This document shows, one piece after another, positions 35,366 through 44,652 of a stretch of DNA of 64,000 bases. The DNA lies in assembly GCF_014138625.1 (NCBI RefSeq), contig NZ_JACJHY010000005.1, positions 149,887-213,886 on the forward strand. Reading direction: 5' to 3'. The notes under the pieces were generated by a model. The model was given only the letters and a program-made list of their open reading frames with translations, was not told where the DNA came from and searched no databases. A program made the translations under genes and the position numbers. Source of the stretch: Aminobacter ciceronei. GTDB lineage: Bacteria > Pseudomonadota > Alphaproteobacteria > Rhizobiales > Rhizobiaceae. The stretch's first letter is position 1. Every line of letters starts with the position of its first letter.

Positions 35366-37138
35366 ATGGTCGATGTCACGCCGCATGGAGCAGACCTCAT
35401 CCCGCCGGCCGAAGTGGGCGAGATGGAGCTCTACCATCCGCACAGCTGGTGGACGAAGTACGTCTTCGCGCAGGACGCCAAGGTCATTGCGATCCAGTAT
35501 TCGGGTACGGCACTGGCCATCGGGCTCGTCGCGCTGGTGCTGTCCTGGCTGATGCGGCTGCAGCTCGGTTTTCCCGGCACCTTCGATTTCATCACGCCCG
35601 AGGCCTATTATCAGTTCATGACCATGCACGGCATGATCATGGTCATCTACCTGCTAACCGCGCTGTTCCTCGGCGGCTTCGGCAATTACCTGATCCCGCT
35701 GATGGTCGGCGCCAGGGACATGGTATTTCCCTACGTCAACATGCTGAGCTACTGGATCTACCTGCTCGCCGTGCTGGTGCTGGTGGCAAGCTTCTTTGCG
35801 CCGGGCGGGCCGACCGGCGCCGGCTGGACGCTCTACCCGCCGCAGGCGATCTTGTCTGGCACGCCGGGCGGCACGGGACCGGGCATCATCCTGATGCTGG
35901 TGTCTTTGATCCTGTTCATCATCGGCTTCACCATGGGTGGCCTCAACTATGTCGTGACCGTGCTGCAGGCGCGGACGCGCGGCATGACACTGATGCGGCT
36001 GCCGTTGACGGTGTGGGGCATCTTCACGGCGACCGTCATGGCGCTGCTGGCCTTTCCTGCGCTGTTCGTCGCCTGTGTGATGATGTTGTTCGACCGCGCC
36101 ATCGGCTCGAGCTTCTTCATGCCGGCGATCGTCGAGATGGGCGAGCAGTCGCCGCACAATGGCGGCAGCCCGATCATGTTCCAGCACCTGTTCTGGTTCT
36201 TCGGCCACCCCGAGGTCTACATCGTGGCGCTGCCGGCCTTCGGCATCGTTTCCGACCTGATCAGCACGCACGCCCGCAAGAACATCTTCGGCTACCGCAT
36301 GATGGTGTGGGCCATCGTCGGTATCGGCGCACTCAGCTTCGTGGTCTGGGCGCACCATATGTATGTCTCGGGCATGCACCCCTATTTCGGCTTCTTCTTC
36401 GCCACCACGACGCTGATCATCGCGGTGCCGACGGCGATCAAGGTCTACAACTGGGTGCTGACATTGTGGCGCGGCGACATCCACCTGACCATTCCGATGC
36501 TGTTTGCGCTCGCCTTCATCGTCACCTTCGTCAATGGCGGGCTGACCGGCCTGTTCCTCGGCAACGTCGTCGTCGACGTGCCGTTGTCGGACACAATGTT
36601 CGTGGTTGCCCACTTCCATATGGTGATGGGCGTGGCGCCGATCCTCGTGGTCTTCGGCGCGATCTATCACTGGTATCCCAAGATATCAGGCCGGATGCTC
36701 AACGAGTTCATGGGCCGGTTCCATTTCTGGGTCACCTTCATCGGCGCCTATCTGATCTTCTTTCCGATGCATTATGTCGGGCTAGTCGGCGTTCCCCGGC
36801 GTTATCCCGAGCTCGGCGACACCGCCTTCATCCCGCCGTCGGTTCACACGCTGAACGAGTTCATCACGGTTGCGGCACTCACCGTCGGCTTCGCCCAGCT
36901 GGTGTTCCTGTTCAACCTGTTCTGGAGCATCCGCCACGGCAAGAAGGCGGGTGACAATCCATGGCGGGCGACGACGCTGGAATGGCAGACCGCCGGCACG
37001 CCGCCGCCGCACGGCAATTTCGGCAAGGAGCTGCCGGTCGTCTATCGCTGGGCATATGACTACAGCGTGCCCGGCGCGCCCGAGGACTTCATCGCGCAGA
37101 ACGACCCGCGCCCGTCGACGCAAGGCGGGCATGCATGA
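35366..37138 (+). CDS. coxN: cytochrome c oxidase subunit I (alternative oxidase)
   Basis: The catalytic heme-copper subunit, 590 residues with at least twelve membrane helices. Ligands visible: low-spin heme His in MTMHGMIM; CuB site and cross-linked Tyr in FFGHPEVYI; the CuB His pair in WAHHMYVSG; high-spin heme and low-spin heme His in VAHFHMVMG. The Glu inside HPEVY marks an A1-type proton channel. The frame opens at 35249, but ATG 35366 (MVDVTPHGAD) is chosen for family fit. It overlaps the next gene by four bases (ATGA). Confidence 0.95.
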   Translation: MVDVTPHGADLIPPAEVGEMELYHPHSWWTKYVFAQDAKVIAIQYSGTALAIGLVALVLSWLMRLQLGFPGTFDFITPEAYYQFMTMHGMIMVIYLLTALFLGGFGNYLIPLMVGARDMVFPYVNMLSYWIYLLAVLVLVASFFAPGGPTGAGWTLYPPQAILSGTPGGTGPGIILMLVSLILFIIGFTMGGLNYVVTVLQARTRGMTLMRLPLTVWGIFTATVMALLAFPALFVACVMMLFDRAIGSSFFMPAIVEMGEQSPHNGGSPIMFQHLFWFFGHPEVYIVALPAFGIVSDLISTHARKNIFGYRMMVWAIVGIGALSFVVWAHHMYVSGMHPYFGFFFATTTLIIAVPTAIKVYNWVLTLWRGDIHLTIPMLFALAFIVTFVNGGLTGLFLGNVVVDVPLSDTMFVVAHFHMVMGVAPILVVFGAIYHWYPKISGRMLNEFMGRFHFWVTFIGAYLIFFPMHYVGLVGVPRRYPELGDTAFIPPSVHTLNEFITVAALTVGFAQLVFLFNLFWSIRHGKKAGDNPWRATTLEWQTAGTPPPHGNFGKELPVVYRWAYDYSVPGAPEDFIAQNDPRPSTQGGHA

Positions 37139-37839
37139 GCGCCATCCTGATCTTCCTGGGCCTGGTCACCGCGATTGCCGGCTGGTGGCTGGCGCGGCAG
37201 CGGCTGATGTCGAAGCCTTGGCTCGAGGTCGGTCCGATCGACGCCTTTCCCGAGACGGAAGCGCCGGTCATGCATCCGGCGAAGATCGGGCTCGGGGTCT
37301 TCCTCGCTGTCGTCGGCGCGATTTTCGCGCTTTTGATCAGCGCCTATTTCATGCGCATGGCCTATGCCGACTGGCAAGCGACGCCGATGCCGTGGCTTTT
37401 GTGGCTCAACACCGGCATGCTGGTGCTGGCGAGCGTGGCGTTGCAATGCGCGGTGGTAGCCGCGCACAAGGGCCAGCTCGACAATCTCAAGTTCGCGCTG
37501 CTGACCGGAGCGCTGACGTCGGTGGCATTTCTGGGCGGCCAGCTGCTGGCATGGCGCGATCTTGCCGCTGGCGGCTACTACGCCGCCGACAACCCGGCGG
37601 TCAGTTTCTTCTACCTGATCACCGCGATGCATGGCCTGCACATCATCGGCGGGCTCTTCGTACTTGGCCGGGCGAATGTCAGGGCATGGCGCGGCGACAA
37701 GCTTGCGCGGCTCGTGCTGACGACAGAGCTGTGCGCCATGTACTGGCACGCGCTGCTCGTCGTCTGGCTGGTGCTGTTTGCCGTACTGATGGGCTGGGCG
37801 GCCGACTTCATCGACATCTGCCGCAGATTGCTGAGCTAG
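37135..37839 (+). CDS. coxO: cytochrome c oxidase subunit III homologue 1
   Basis: A 234-residue membrane protein with about six or seven helices and the subunit III signature FYLITAMHGLHIIGGL and MYWHALLVVWLVLF. It is divergent from the next gene, also a subunit III homologue; two such genes in a row are a known feature of coxMNOP. The N-terminal 80 residues (a first helix and a soluble loop before MHPAKIGLGVF) resemble an extension. Start overlaps the coxN stop. Confidence 0.85.
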   Translation: MSAILIFLGLVTAIAGWWLARQRLMSKPWLEVGPIDAFPETEAPVMHPAKIGLGVFLAVVGAIFALLISAYFMRMAYADWQATPMPWLLWLNTGMLVLASVALQCAVVAAHKGQLDNLKFALLTGALTSVAFLGGQLLAWRDLAAGGYYAADNPAVSFFYLITAMHGLHIIGGLFVLGRANVRAWRGDKLARLVLTTELCAMYWHALLVVWLVLFAVLMGWAADFIDICRRLLS

Positions 37840-37851
37840 GAGGACACGCCG

Positions 37852-38574
37852 ATGGCCGAGACCTCGCTGGGACATGTCGACCACACCGCGCCGCGGCCGC
37901 CGGGCCTGCGCGGCTTCATCGCCGACTGGTCGTCGGACCAGCGCGCCTTCAAGGGCGTGTCCTGGGGGAAGGCGATGATGTGGATCTTCCTGCTCAGCGA
38001 CACCTTCATCTTCGGCTGCTTCCTGCTGTCCTACATGACCGCGCGCATGTCGACGGTCGTGCCGTGGCCGAACCCGAGCGAGGTCTTCGCCCTGCATCTG
38101 TTCGGCCAGAACATCCCGCTGATCCTGATCGCGATCATGACCTTCGTGCTGATCTCGTCGTCCGGCACGATGGCGATGGCGGTCAATTTCGGCTACCGCC
38201 GCGACCGCAGGAAGACGGCGGTCCTGATGCTGTTGACCGCGCTACTTGGCGCCACCTTCGTCGGCATGCAGGCCTTCGAGTGGACCAAGCTGATCAGCGA
38301 GGGCGTGCGGCCATGGGAGAACCCGTGGGGTGCGGCACAGTTCGGCTCGACCTTCTTCATGATCACCGGCTTCCACGGCACCCACGTGACGATCGGCGTG
38401 ATCTTCCTGCTGATCGTCGCGCGCAAGGTCTGGCGCGGCGATTACGAGACCGGCGAGCGGGGGTTCTTCACCAGCCGGCGCGGCCAGTATGAGAGCGTCG
38501 AGATCATGGGGCTCTACTGGCACTTCGTCGATCTGGTGTGGGTGTTCATTTTCGCGTTCTTCTATCTTTGGTGA
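37852..38574 (+). CDS. coxP: cytochrome c oxidase subunit III homologue 2
   Basis: A 240-residue integral membrane protein, about five to seven helices. Subunit III hallmarks: MQAFEWTKLI (with the conserved Glu), TFFMITGFHGTHVTIG, and GLYWHFVDLVWVFIF at the end. Starts 12 bases after the preceding gene with AGGAGG nearby. It stabilises subunit I and supports proton uptake in the family. Confidence 0.93.
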   Translation: MAETSLGHVDHTAPRPPGLRGFIADWSSDQRAFKGVSWGKAMMWIFLLSDTFIFGCFLLSYMTARMSTVVPWPNPSEVFALHLFGQNIPLILIAIMTFVLISSSGTMAMAVNFGYRRDRRKTAVLMLLTALLGATFVGMQAFEWTKLISEGVRPWENPWGAAQFGSTFFMITGFHGTHVTIGVIFLLIVARKVWRGDYETGERGFFTSRRGQYESVEIMGLYWHFVDLVWVFIFAFFYLW

Positions 38575-38583
38575 GGTGAAGCG

Positions 38584-38964
38584 ATGGCACAGGCAGAGGC
38601 GCAGGATCACGGGCTGCACGGACATGCGGCTCCCGCTCCGGCAATGGCGCATGCCGAAGGGCAACAGCACCCGATCAAGCTCTATCTGGTGGTCTGGGGC
38701 TGGCTGTTCATCCTCAGCGCCTGCTCTTACGCGGTCGATTATTTCGCCCTTCAGGGCATGCTGAGATGGAGCCTGATCCTGATCTTCATGATGCTGAAGG
38801 CGGGACTGATCGTTGCCGTGTTCATGCACATGGCCTGGGAGCGGCTTGCGCTGAGCTACGCCATCATCGTGCCGCCGCTGGTGATCCTGGTGTTCGTCGC
38901 AATCATGGTGATCGAATCCCGCTACACCGAAATCACCCGCGTGCTGTCCTTCGGCGCGGGATAA
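38584..38964 (+). CDS. cytochrome oxidase subunit IV (prokaryotic type)
   Basis: A 126-residue small membrane protein with a His/Ala-rich N-terminus (residues 1-28) and three membrane helices (about 32-52, 60-80, 88-108), including MMLKAGLIVAVFMHM, the typical core of COX4_pro/CyoD-like subunits. Starts nine bases after coxP; last oxidase subunit in the operon. Confidence 0.88.
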   Translation: MAQAEAQDHGLHGHAAPAPAMAHAEGQQHPIKLYLVVWGWLFILSACSYAVDYFALQGMLRWSLILIFMMLKAGLIVAVFMHMAWERLALSYAIIVPPLVILVFVAIMVIESRYTEITRVLSFGAG

Positions 38965-39104
38965 GCCACGTCCACCAGCCGCCCTTCCTTGCCGCGGCAG
39001 TTGCAACGGCAAGCTGCAACGGAATGGCGCATGGCGCGTTGCCTTGCGCCGGATTAGTATCGCGCCCGTTGGCGCAATGCGCCGGCCACAGTGAGGAGAT
39101 AGCC

Positions 39105-39500
39105 ATGAAACTGACGGCATGGGGCGCTCAAGCCCTTCTTGCAGCTTCGGTTCTAGCCACCAATCCGGTTCATGCGGCGGGCGATGCGGCCGCCGGGAAA
39201 AAGGTCTTCACCAAATGCATGGCCTGCCACGACATGGCGGTCGACAAGAACAAGATCGGCCCATCGCTGCATGGTGTCATCGGCCGCACGGCCGGCACGC
39301 TGCCGAGTTTTGAAGCCAAATATTCCGATGCGATGAAGCAGGCGGGCGCCGGCGGCCTAGTCTGGGACGAGGCCAACATCGCCGCCTACATGAAGATGCC
39401 GAAAGAAAAGGTCCCGGGCAACAAGATGGCTTTTGCCGGTCTCAAGGACGATACCGACATCGCCAATGTGATTGCATATATCGAAGAGATGTCGAAGTAG
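39105..39500 (+). CDS. periplasmic class I cytochrome c
   Basis: A 131-residue monoheme c-type cytochrome. Signal peptide to about residue 24 (NPVHAAG), heme attachment CMACH (Cys38, Cys41, His42) and distal Met108 in NKMAFAG; fold matches mitochondrial-type cytochrome c / c550. GTGAGGAG precedes ATG 39105; the frame upstream is not coding for it. Lying 140 bases past the oxidase genes, it is the likely electron donor to the CoxM CuA centre. Confidence 0.93.
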   Translation: MKLTAWGAQALLAASVLATNPVHAAGDAAAGKKVFTKCMACHDMAVDKNKIGPSLHGVIGRTAGTLPSFEAKYSDAMKQAGAGGLVWDEANIAAYMKMPKEKVPGNKMAFAGLKDDTDIANVIAYIEEMSK

Positions 39501-39952
39501 CCGCAAAACGGCAGCCGGATGCTCGCAGGCAGCTCGTGCCTCGCGAGCAGTTTCTGCAACATATGCACATTTATTGTGCGGCATCCTCCAAACGGGGGAT
39601 GCCGCCGCTGCCCAAATGGTGTTCATGACTGGGCGGGCGCCCTAGCGCCCGGCGGATGCAAATGCATTTTCCGGGCGGCATTGCGGATGGCGGCGCTGCG
39701 ATTGTAGACCCGGTCTATATTGCAGGTTTGCGTTTTAAATATCTAGCTATTGGTGCCTCTTTGCGGGGGGAAATTGCGGCATTCCTTGGGAGACCACGGA
39801 AGCCGCACCATTTCCTTAGGCACGGGCCTGTTCAGACCAGTTGCGAGCGTCGAGAGCGTTTCCTCTTTCTTCTCTTCGCGGAAACTCTCTATCTTCTTGT
39901 TTTTGCGCAATTCCGGACGGAAAACCGCCGCACACTTTTTGCTGGAATTGCG
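39501..39952. other. gene-free stretch between convergent operons
   Basis: About 450 bases with no convincing gene. A 9-bp hairpin (GCGGCATCC 39578-39586 with 39597-39605) and, shortly after, a GGGCGC/GCGCCC hairpin near 39630-39650 follow the cytochrome gene and may end its transcript, although neither has a T run. Roughly 39690-39950 is less GC-rich with pyrimidine-rich runs and no recognisable motif. Confidence 0.4.
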
Positions 39953-40558
39953 CTAGTCCGGTGCGTCGAAATCGGGCGCCACAGCCGCGATATTGTAGGC
40001 TTCGAGCCGTGCCGTCGGGGCGTAGGCCGTATCGAAGCTCAGTATCGTTGCAGTACCAGGCGTCACCGGCACGACACGTGAGGGCGGCAGCCCCAGGAAG
40101 GCGTGGCAGGCAGCGCGGATGACACCGCCATGGACGATGGCGAGCGTGTCGCCGTTGCACTTCTTCAGGCAGTCCCGCAACCCTTCGACGATGCGGGCGC
40201 AGAAATCCGCCCATGCCTCGCCGCTGTCGGGGGTGAAGGTGCCGGCGCGCCAGGCGAGATACTCGTGCGGACGCTCGGCCTCGAGCTCGTGCTTGATACG
40301 GCCGGTCCAGTTGCCCATATCGATCTCGCGCAGGCGCGGGTCGAGCGGCGCGTCGCCATAGCCGAGCAGGCTTGCCGTCTGGCGCGTACGGCCGAGGTCG
40401 GAGACCACGACGCGGTCGGGCGCCATCGCCCTGGCGAAGGACGCAAAACTCTCGACCTGCCTGATGCCCCGCGGCGATAGCGGCGCGTTGTCGTGGCCCT
40501 GGAGCCTGTGCTCGGCATTCCAGGTGGTCTCGCCATGGCGCACCATTACCAATCTCAT
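39953..40558 (-). CDS. histidine phosphatase (phosphoglycerate-mutase-like), ABC-operon coupled
   Basis: A 201-residue phosphatase of the RHG superfamily. The phospho-accepting motif MVRHGETTWN is at residues 5-14 (His8), LSPRGIRQ and SDLGRTRQTA carry further phosphate contacts, and the second catalytic His is in AIVHGGVIR. It resembles CobC/GpmB-type broad-range phosphatases. Its ATG overlaps the stop of the ABC ATPase by one base (TGATG), so it is made together with the transporter. This strongly suggests that it removes phosphate from the imported substrate. It is the last gene of the RpiR-led operon. Confidence 0.9.
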   Translation of the reverse strand: MRLVMVRHGETTWNAEHRLQGHDNAPLSPRGIRQVESFASFARAMAPDRVVVSDLGRTRQTASLLGYGDAPLDPRLREIDMGNWTGRIKHELEAERPHEYLAWRAGTFTPDSGEAWADFCARIVEGLRDCLKKCNGDTLAIVHGGVIRAACHAFLGLPPSRVVPVTPGTATILSFDTAYAPTARLEAYNIAAVAPDFDAPD

Positions 40559-41652
40559 CAGTCGATCCTTTCACCAGTCATTGCAAAAACCGCGCTCGGC
40601 TCGCCCAGGAAACTGAGGCGGATCTGGTCGCCGATCGCCGCGCTGAAATAGCCGTCGGCCATGGCGGTCAGCCGTTGGCCGTTGGAAAATGCCGTCACCA
40701 TGGTGCGCCCTGCGATAGGGGCGGCTTCCTCGAAGCGCGCGGTGATCGCAGGTTGCCCCTCGATGTCGCCGACCTTGATGTCATGGGCGCGGTAGAGAAG
40801 CTGGACGCCGTCATGCGCCTTGGCGCGCTGCGCATCGGCCAGCCGCAGGCCATCATAGACGAGGCCACTGTCCTGTTTCGTCACCGAGATGAGATTGGCC
40901 GGCGGCGTGCCGAGGAAGGTGGCGACGAAGGTCGTGCGCGGGTTTTCCAAAAGCTCGAGCGGCGCGCCGAACTGGTCGACCTTGCCGTTATTGAGCACAG
41001 CGACATGGCTCGCCATTGTCATCGCCTCGACCTGGTCGTGGGTGACGTAGACAGAGGTTGCACCTGTGGCGCGGTGGATGCGCATCAGTTCGCTGCGCAT
41101 CTCGATGCGCAGCTTGGCGTCGAGGTTGGACAAAGGTTCGTCGAACAACAGGATGCTCGGCTTAGGGCCGATGGTGCGGGCAATCGCCACGCGCTGCTGC
41201 TGGCCGCCGGAGATCTCGGCCGGGTAGCGTTCCTTCAGCGCCGAGATGCCAAGCAGACCGAGCACTTCGTCGACGCGCGCGGCACGATCCGCCTTGCTCC
41301 ACTTGGCCACCTTGAGCGGCCACTCGATGTTGCCGGCGACCGTCATATGCGGCCACAATGCATAACTCTGGAAGACGAGGCCGGCGTCGCGGCCGCCGGC
41401 GTCGGCGACAAGGCCGCGCGTGCCGTCGGAGACGGTGCGGCCCATGAAGGCCATCTCGCCTTCGCTCGGTGTTTCCAGTCCGGCGAGCATCCTGAGCAGC
41501 GTGGACTTGCCGCAGCCGGACGGGCCGACAAGCACCAGGAACGCGCCCTGCGGCACCGAGATGTCGACATTGTCGACGGCGGTGAAGCCGCCGAAACGCT
41601 TGCTGACGTTGCGGATCGCGATCGCAGCCGGATTGCCGTTGGCGGGGTTCAT
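40558..41652 (-). CDS. ABC transporter ATP-binding protein, iron/organophosphate-type
   Basis: A 364-residue importer ATPase: Walker A GPSGCGKS (43-50), Q-loop FQSYALWPHM, signature ISGGQQQRVAIARTI, Walker [13 protein letters not shown]-loop VTHDQVEAMTM, and a C-terminal TOBE region (about 240-364). The minus-strand frame is open far upstream, but ATG 41652 overlaps the permease stop by four bases (ATGA) and gives the family length. The permease gene upstream is frameshifted, so whether this subunit still has a partner is uncertain. Confidence 0.94.
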   Translation of the reverse strand: MNPANGNPAAIAIRNVSKRFGGFTAVDNVDISVPQGAFLVLVGPSGCGKSTLLRMLAGLETPSEGEMAFMGRTVSDGTRGLVADAGGRDAGLVFQSYALWPHMTVAGNIEWPLKVAKWSKADRAARVDEVLGLLGISALKERYPAEISGGQQQRVAIARTIGPKPSILLFDEPLSNLDAKLRIEMRSELMRIHRATGATSVYVTHDQVEAMTMASHVAVLNNGKVDQFGAPLELLENPRTTFVATFLGTPPANLISVTKQDSGLVYDGLRLADAQRAKAHDGVQLLYRAHDIKVGDIEGQPAITARFEEAAPIAGRTMVTAFSNGQRLTAMADGYFSAAIGDQIRLSFLGEPSAVFAMTGERID

Positions 41653-43393
41653 GCGGATTTCCACTTCTGGACACGGTTCTGCAGGCGGTGCGCCAGGAGC
41701 GTGGCGATGACGCAGAGGACGAGGATCACCATGGTGATGGCGTTGGCGAACTGCATGAAGCCTTCGGCGGCATAGCGGTAGGCAAGCATGCTGAGCACCG
41801 GCGAGGTCGAGGTGAACAAAAGCACCACCAGCGACAGGTCGCGGACGATCTTGACGAAGACCAGCAGGGCGCCGGCGAGCAGGCCGCGGATGGCGAGCGG
41901 CATGATGATCGCGCCCATGCGGCGGAAGAAGCCGGCGCCGGTCAGTCGCGCGCTTTCCTCGATGTCGGCCGAGATCTGGCCGAGCACCGAGCGGCCCGAC
42001 TGCACGGCATAAGGCAAAAGATGCGCCGAGGCTGCAAGCACCAGGAGGAGGAAGGTGCCGTAGAGCGACGGCAACGGTCCGATCGGCGCCCCGAACAGCG
42101 CGATATAGGCGGCGGCGAAGGCGATCGAGGGGATCAGGATCGGGGTGAACGAGACCTGGCCGAGGACGGTTGCGAGCACGCTGCCCTTGTTGCGGGCGAT
42201 GGTGTGGGCCAGCGCCAGGCCGAGCGCCATGGTGGTGATCGCCACCGTGACAGCCAGCTTCAGCGTCATCCACAGCGCCTCGATCAGCACCGGATTGCGG
42301 AAGATGCCGGCCTGGCCCTGGGCCATGTCGGTGCCGCCTTCGCCGATCCAGAAATGCGTCGTCCAGTTGGAGAACAGCGAACCGTTCTGCAAGGCGAAGC
42401 TGGAGGCGGTGAGGATCAGCGCCGGCAGGAAGGTGGTGAGCAGGCAGAGCAGGACGGCGACTGCAAACAGTGGCCAGCGCCATCTGCCGAGCGGAAAGCG
42501 TTTGGTGCGGCCGCCCTTGCCGGTGACGGTGACGAGTTCTTGCGGCCGGCGACAAGGCGCTCGCCGAGCCAGAGGAAGGAGGCGGAGACGACGATCAGAA
42601 GCAGGGCGATGACGAAGCCGCGTTCGGTTTGGCCGGTCTCGATCATCCCGAACAGGCGCGTCGACAGCGTCTGCATCCTGACCGGCAGGCCGAGCAGGGC
42701 AGGGGCGGCGAAGTTGGAGACGGCACCGGCAAATGTCAGCGATGCGGCGGCGATCAGCGCCGGTGTGACCACCGGCAGGATGATGCCGAAGAAGATGCGC
42801 GAGCGCTTGGCACCCGCGACCTGCGCTGCCTCGACGAGATCGGCGCCGATGGAGCTCAAGGCCGCCGAGATGACGGTGAAAGCAAGCGAATAATAGTGGG
42901 CGATGAGCACGATCAATGTCGGCAACAGGCCCCAGGCGAGCCAATCGGGCACGATGTAGCCGTTCGCCTCGAAGAAGCCGACCGAGCCGCCGAGCCGGCT
43001 GTTGCGGAATAAAGCACCCCAGGCAAGGGCCGCGGCAAAGCTCGGGATCATGAAGGGCAGAGTGGCGAGCAGGCCGAGCGTCCTTGGCGCCGGCACGTCC
43101 GTGAGCACGACGAGCCAGGCAAGGAAGCCGCCCATCAGAAGGCAGCCTGTGGCAACGCCGATGCCGAGCAGCACCGTGTTCAAGAGCGGGCGCCACCACA
43201 GGTTTTCGGACATTTTCGAGGCCAGCACCGCCTGCCAGGCGTCAAGACCTTCGATGGTCAGCGTCGACAGGACAATCTTGACCAGCGGCGCGATGACCAG
43301 GATGCCGACGACAAGGATCAGGATGATGGGAACGAGTGTTTCGGAGCGCAAAAAGCCTCTCCGGGACAACACGGATGTTGTTACGGCGGACAT
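41649..43393 (-). pseudogene. ABC permease, fused two-domain, interrupted by one frameshift
   Basis: An intact gene would give about 580 residues, like the permease at 9871. The first half reads from ATG 43393 (MSAVTTSVLSRRGFLRSE) through the first EAA loop (EAAQVAGAKRSRIFFGII) to WLGERLVAGRK. The second half, starting at ELVTVTGKGGRTKRF and including EESARLTGAGFFRRMGAI, is in another frame. The switch lies near 42540 and is explained by loss of a single base (CAAGGAA to CAAGAA on the minus strand). The rest shows no decay, so it is either a very recent mutation, a base-call error, or a phase-variable site. It overlaps the ATPase start by four bases. Confidence 0.8.
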
Positions 43394-43475
43394 GACATTC
43401 TTTCCGGGAATTGCAGTGCGCGGGCAACGGTGCCGCGGCAACACGAGACGGCGGACAACTGGGCACGGAGAACAG

Positions 43476-43501
43476 ACCGGCGCCTCCCCCAAGGCGCCGG
43501 T
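43476..43501 (-). promoter_or_regulatory. intra-operon hairpin between binding-protein and permease genes
   Basis: ACCGGCGCC (43476-43484) pairs perfectly with GGCGCCGGT (43493-43501) in the 118-base spacer. As in the other importers here, it probably protects or boosts the binding-protein mRNA relative to the permease. Confidence 0.6.
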
Positions 43502-43511
43502 CCGGCCGCGG

Positions 43512-44633
43512 TCATTGCAGCGTCAGCACCAGGTCTGCAATACGCTTGCGGGCAGCGGCTGTCTTCACCGGATCGATGCGCCAGGCCTTGAGCTCCTTGA
43601 GCGGCACGGAGTCGGCGTTGTCCTTGATCGACGGCCGCACGGCATAGTCGCCGGCGACGTTGAAGGGCTCGAAGGCCGGTCCGCCGGTGGCAGAATCGTC
43701 GCCCATCATGAAATCGATCAAAAGCCGCGCCGCCGCCGGGCTCGGCGCCTTGTCGACCAGTGCGAGAACCGCCGGGAACAGGATGCCGTTGGACGGCTCG
43801 ACGTCGTTGGCGACCTGCAGTGCCCAGCCTTCCTTCTCGTTGTCGCGGCGGTCGGAATAGGTGGCGAAGCCGACTGGCGGGTTGTTGGCGGTCTTGTCGC
43901 CGATCGCCTTGTTGATGACATCGGAGTTGGGCACTAGGACGAGGTCGTTGGCAAAGAGGTCGCGGACGAATTGTTCGCCGGCGCCCTGCAGGTCGCTGTC
44001 GACTGATATCGGCTTGCCGAACTGCGCCTCATAGGCCTTGGCCATTTCGTCGGGGCGGAGCGAGAACTCGACCAAGAGGTCGAGCAGCTCGCCGCGCTGC
44101 AGAGGATCGACCATCAGCACGCGGCCCTTCCATTCCGGCGTCGTCAGTGCCCACAGGTTCTTGACCGGCGCGCCATTGGGATTGGCAACTTCGTTGTACA
44201 TCAAAACCTTGGTCGACAGGCGCTGGGTCAGAAGCGGCGTCTTGTGCTCGTCGGCGAGTTCGCCCGCCACGCGTGGCGGAATGTAGGGCACGACACGGTT
44301 GGTCTTGACCAGGTCCTCATAGACCACCGGCGTGTCGGCGATGTAGAGCACGTCGACGGCGTTGACGCCGGCGGTCTGCTCGGCGACGACGCGGGCGATC
44401 TGCTTGACCGAGCTCATGTCGATGCCGACCAGGTCAATGCCGGGATAGGCCTCCTCGAATGCTTTCTCCACCTTGGCGATACGGCTCGACAGCGAGAAGA
44501 CGGTGACCTTGCCTTCCTTCTGTGCCAGCGGCAGCAGTTCCTTGACGCTCATCGCGTCGAGTTCGGCGGCGCTTGCCGTCAGGGGCAGTATGGCGACCGC
44601 TGCAAACAGCGCCCATTTCATCGACTTGAGCAT
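43512..44633 (-). CDS. periplasmic substrate-binding protein of the RpiR-linked importer
   Basis: A 373-residue receptor with signal peptide to about residue 22 (TASAAE). Same COG1840-type fold and subfamily as the pair at 12985/14180: compare PVKNLWALTTPEWKGRVLMVDP with the CPVKNIWELT region there. It lacks the AfuA-like His-Asp motif of the 22261 protein. Starts 19 bases after the RpiR gene, so it is first of the structural genes. By context (RpiR regulator upstream, phosphatase downstream) the ligand is likely a phosphorylated metabolite. Confidence 0.9.
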   Translation of the reverse strand: MLKSMKWALFAAVAILPLTASAAELDAMSVKELLPLAQKEGKVTVFSLSSRIAKVEKAFEEAYPGIDLVGIDMSSVKQIARVVAEQTAGVNAVDVLYIADTPVVYEDLVKTNRVVPYIPPRVAGELADEHKTPLLTQRLSTKVLMYNEVANPNGAPVKNLWALTTPEWKGRVLMVDPLQRGELLDLLVEFSLRPDEMAKAYEAQFGKPISVDSDLQGAGEQFVRDLFANDLVLVPNSDVINKAIGDKTANNPPVGFATYSDRRDNEKEGWALQVANDVEPSNGILFPAVLALVDKAPSPAAARLLIDFMMGDDSATGGPAFEPFNVAGDYAVRPSIKDNADSVPLKELKAWRIDPVKTAAARKRIADLVLTLQ

Positions 44634-44652
44634 CTTTCCCTCCCAGGTTTTC

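Noticed and set aside
37135..38574. Two subunit III genes as a novel duplication
   Set aside because: Two divergent subunit III homologues are the known arrangement of coxMNOP oxidases.
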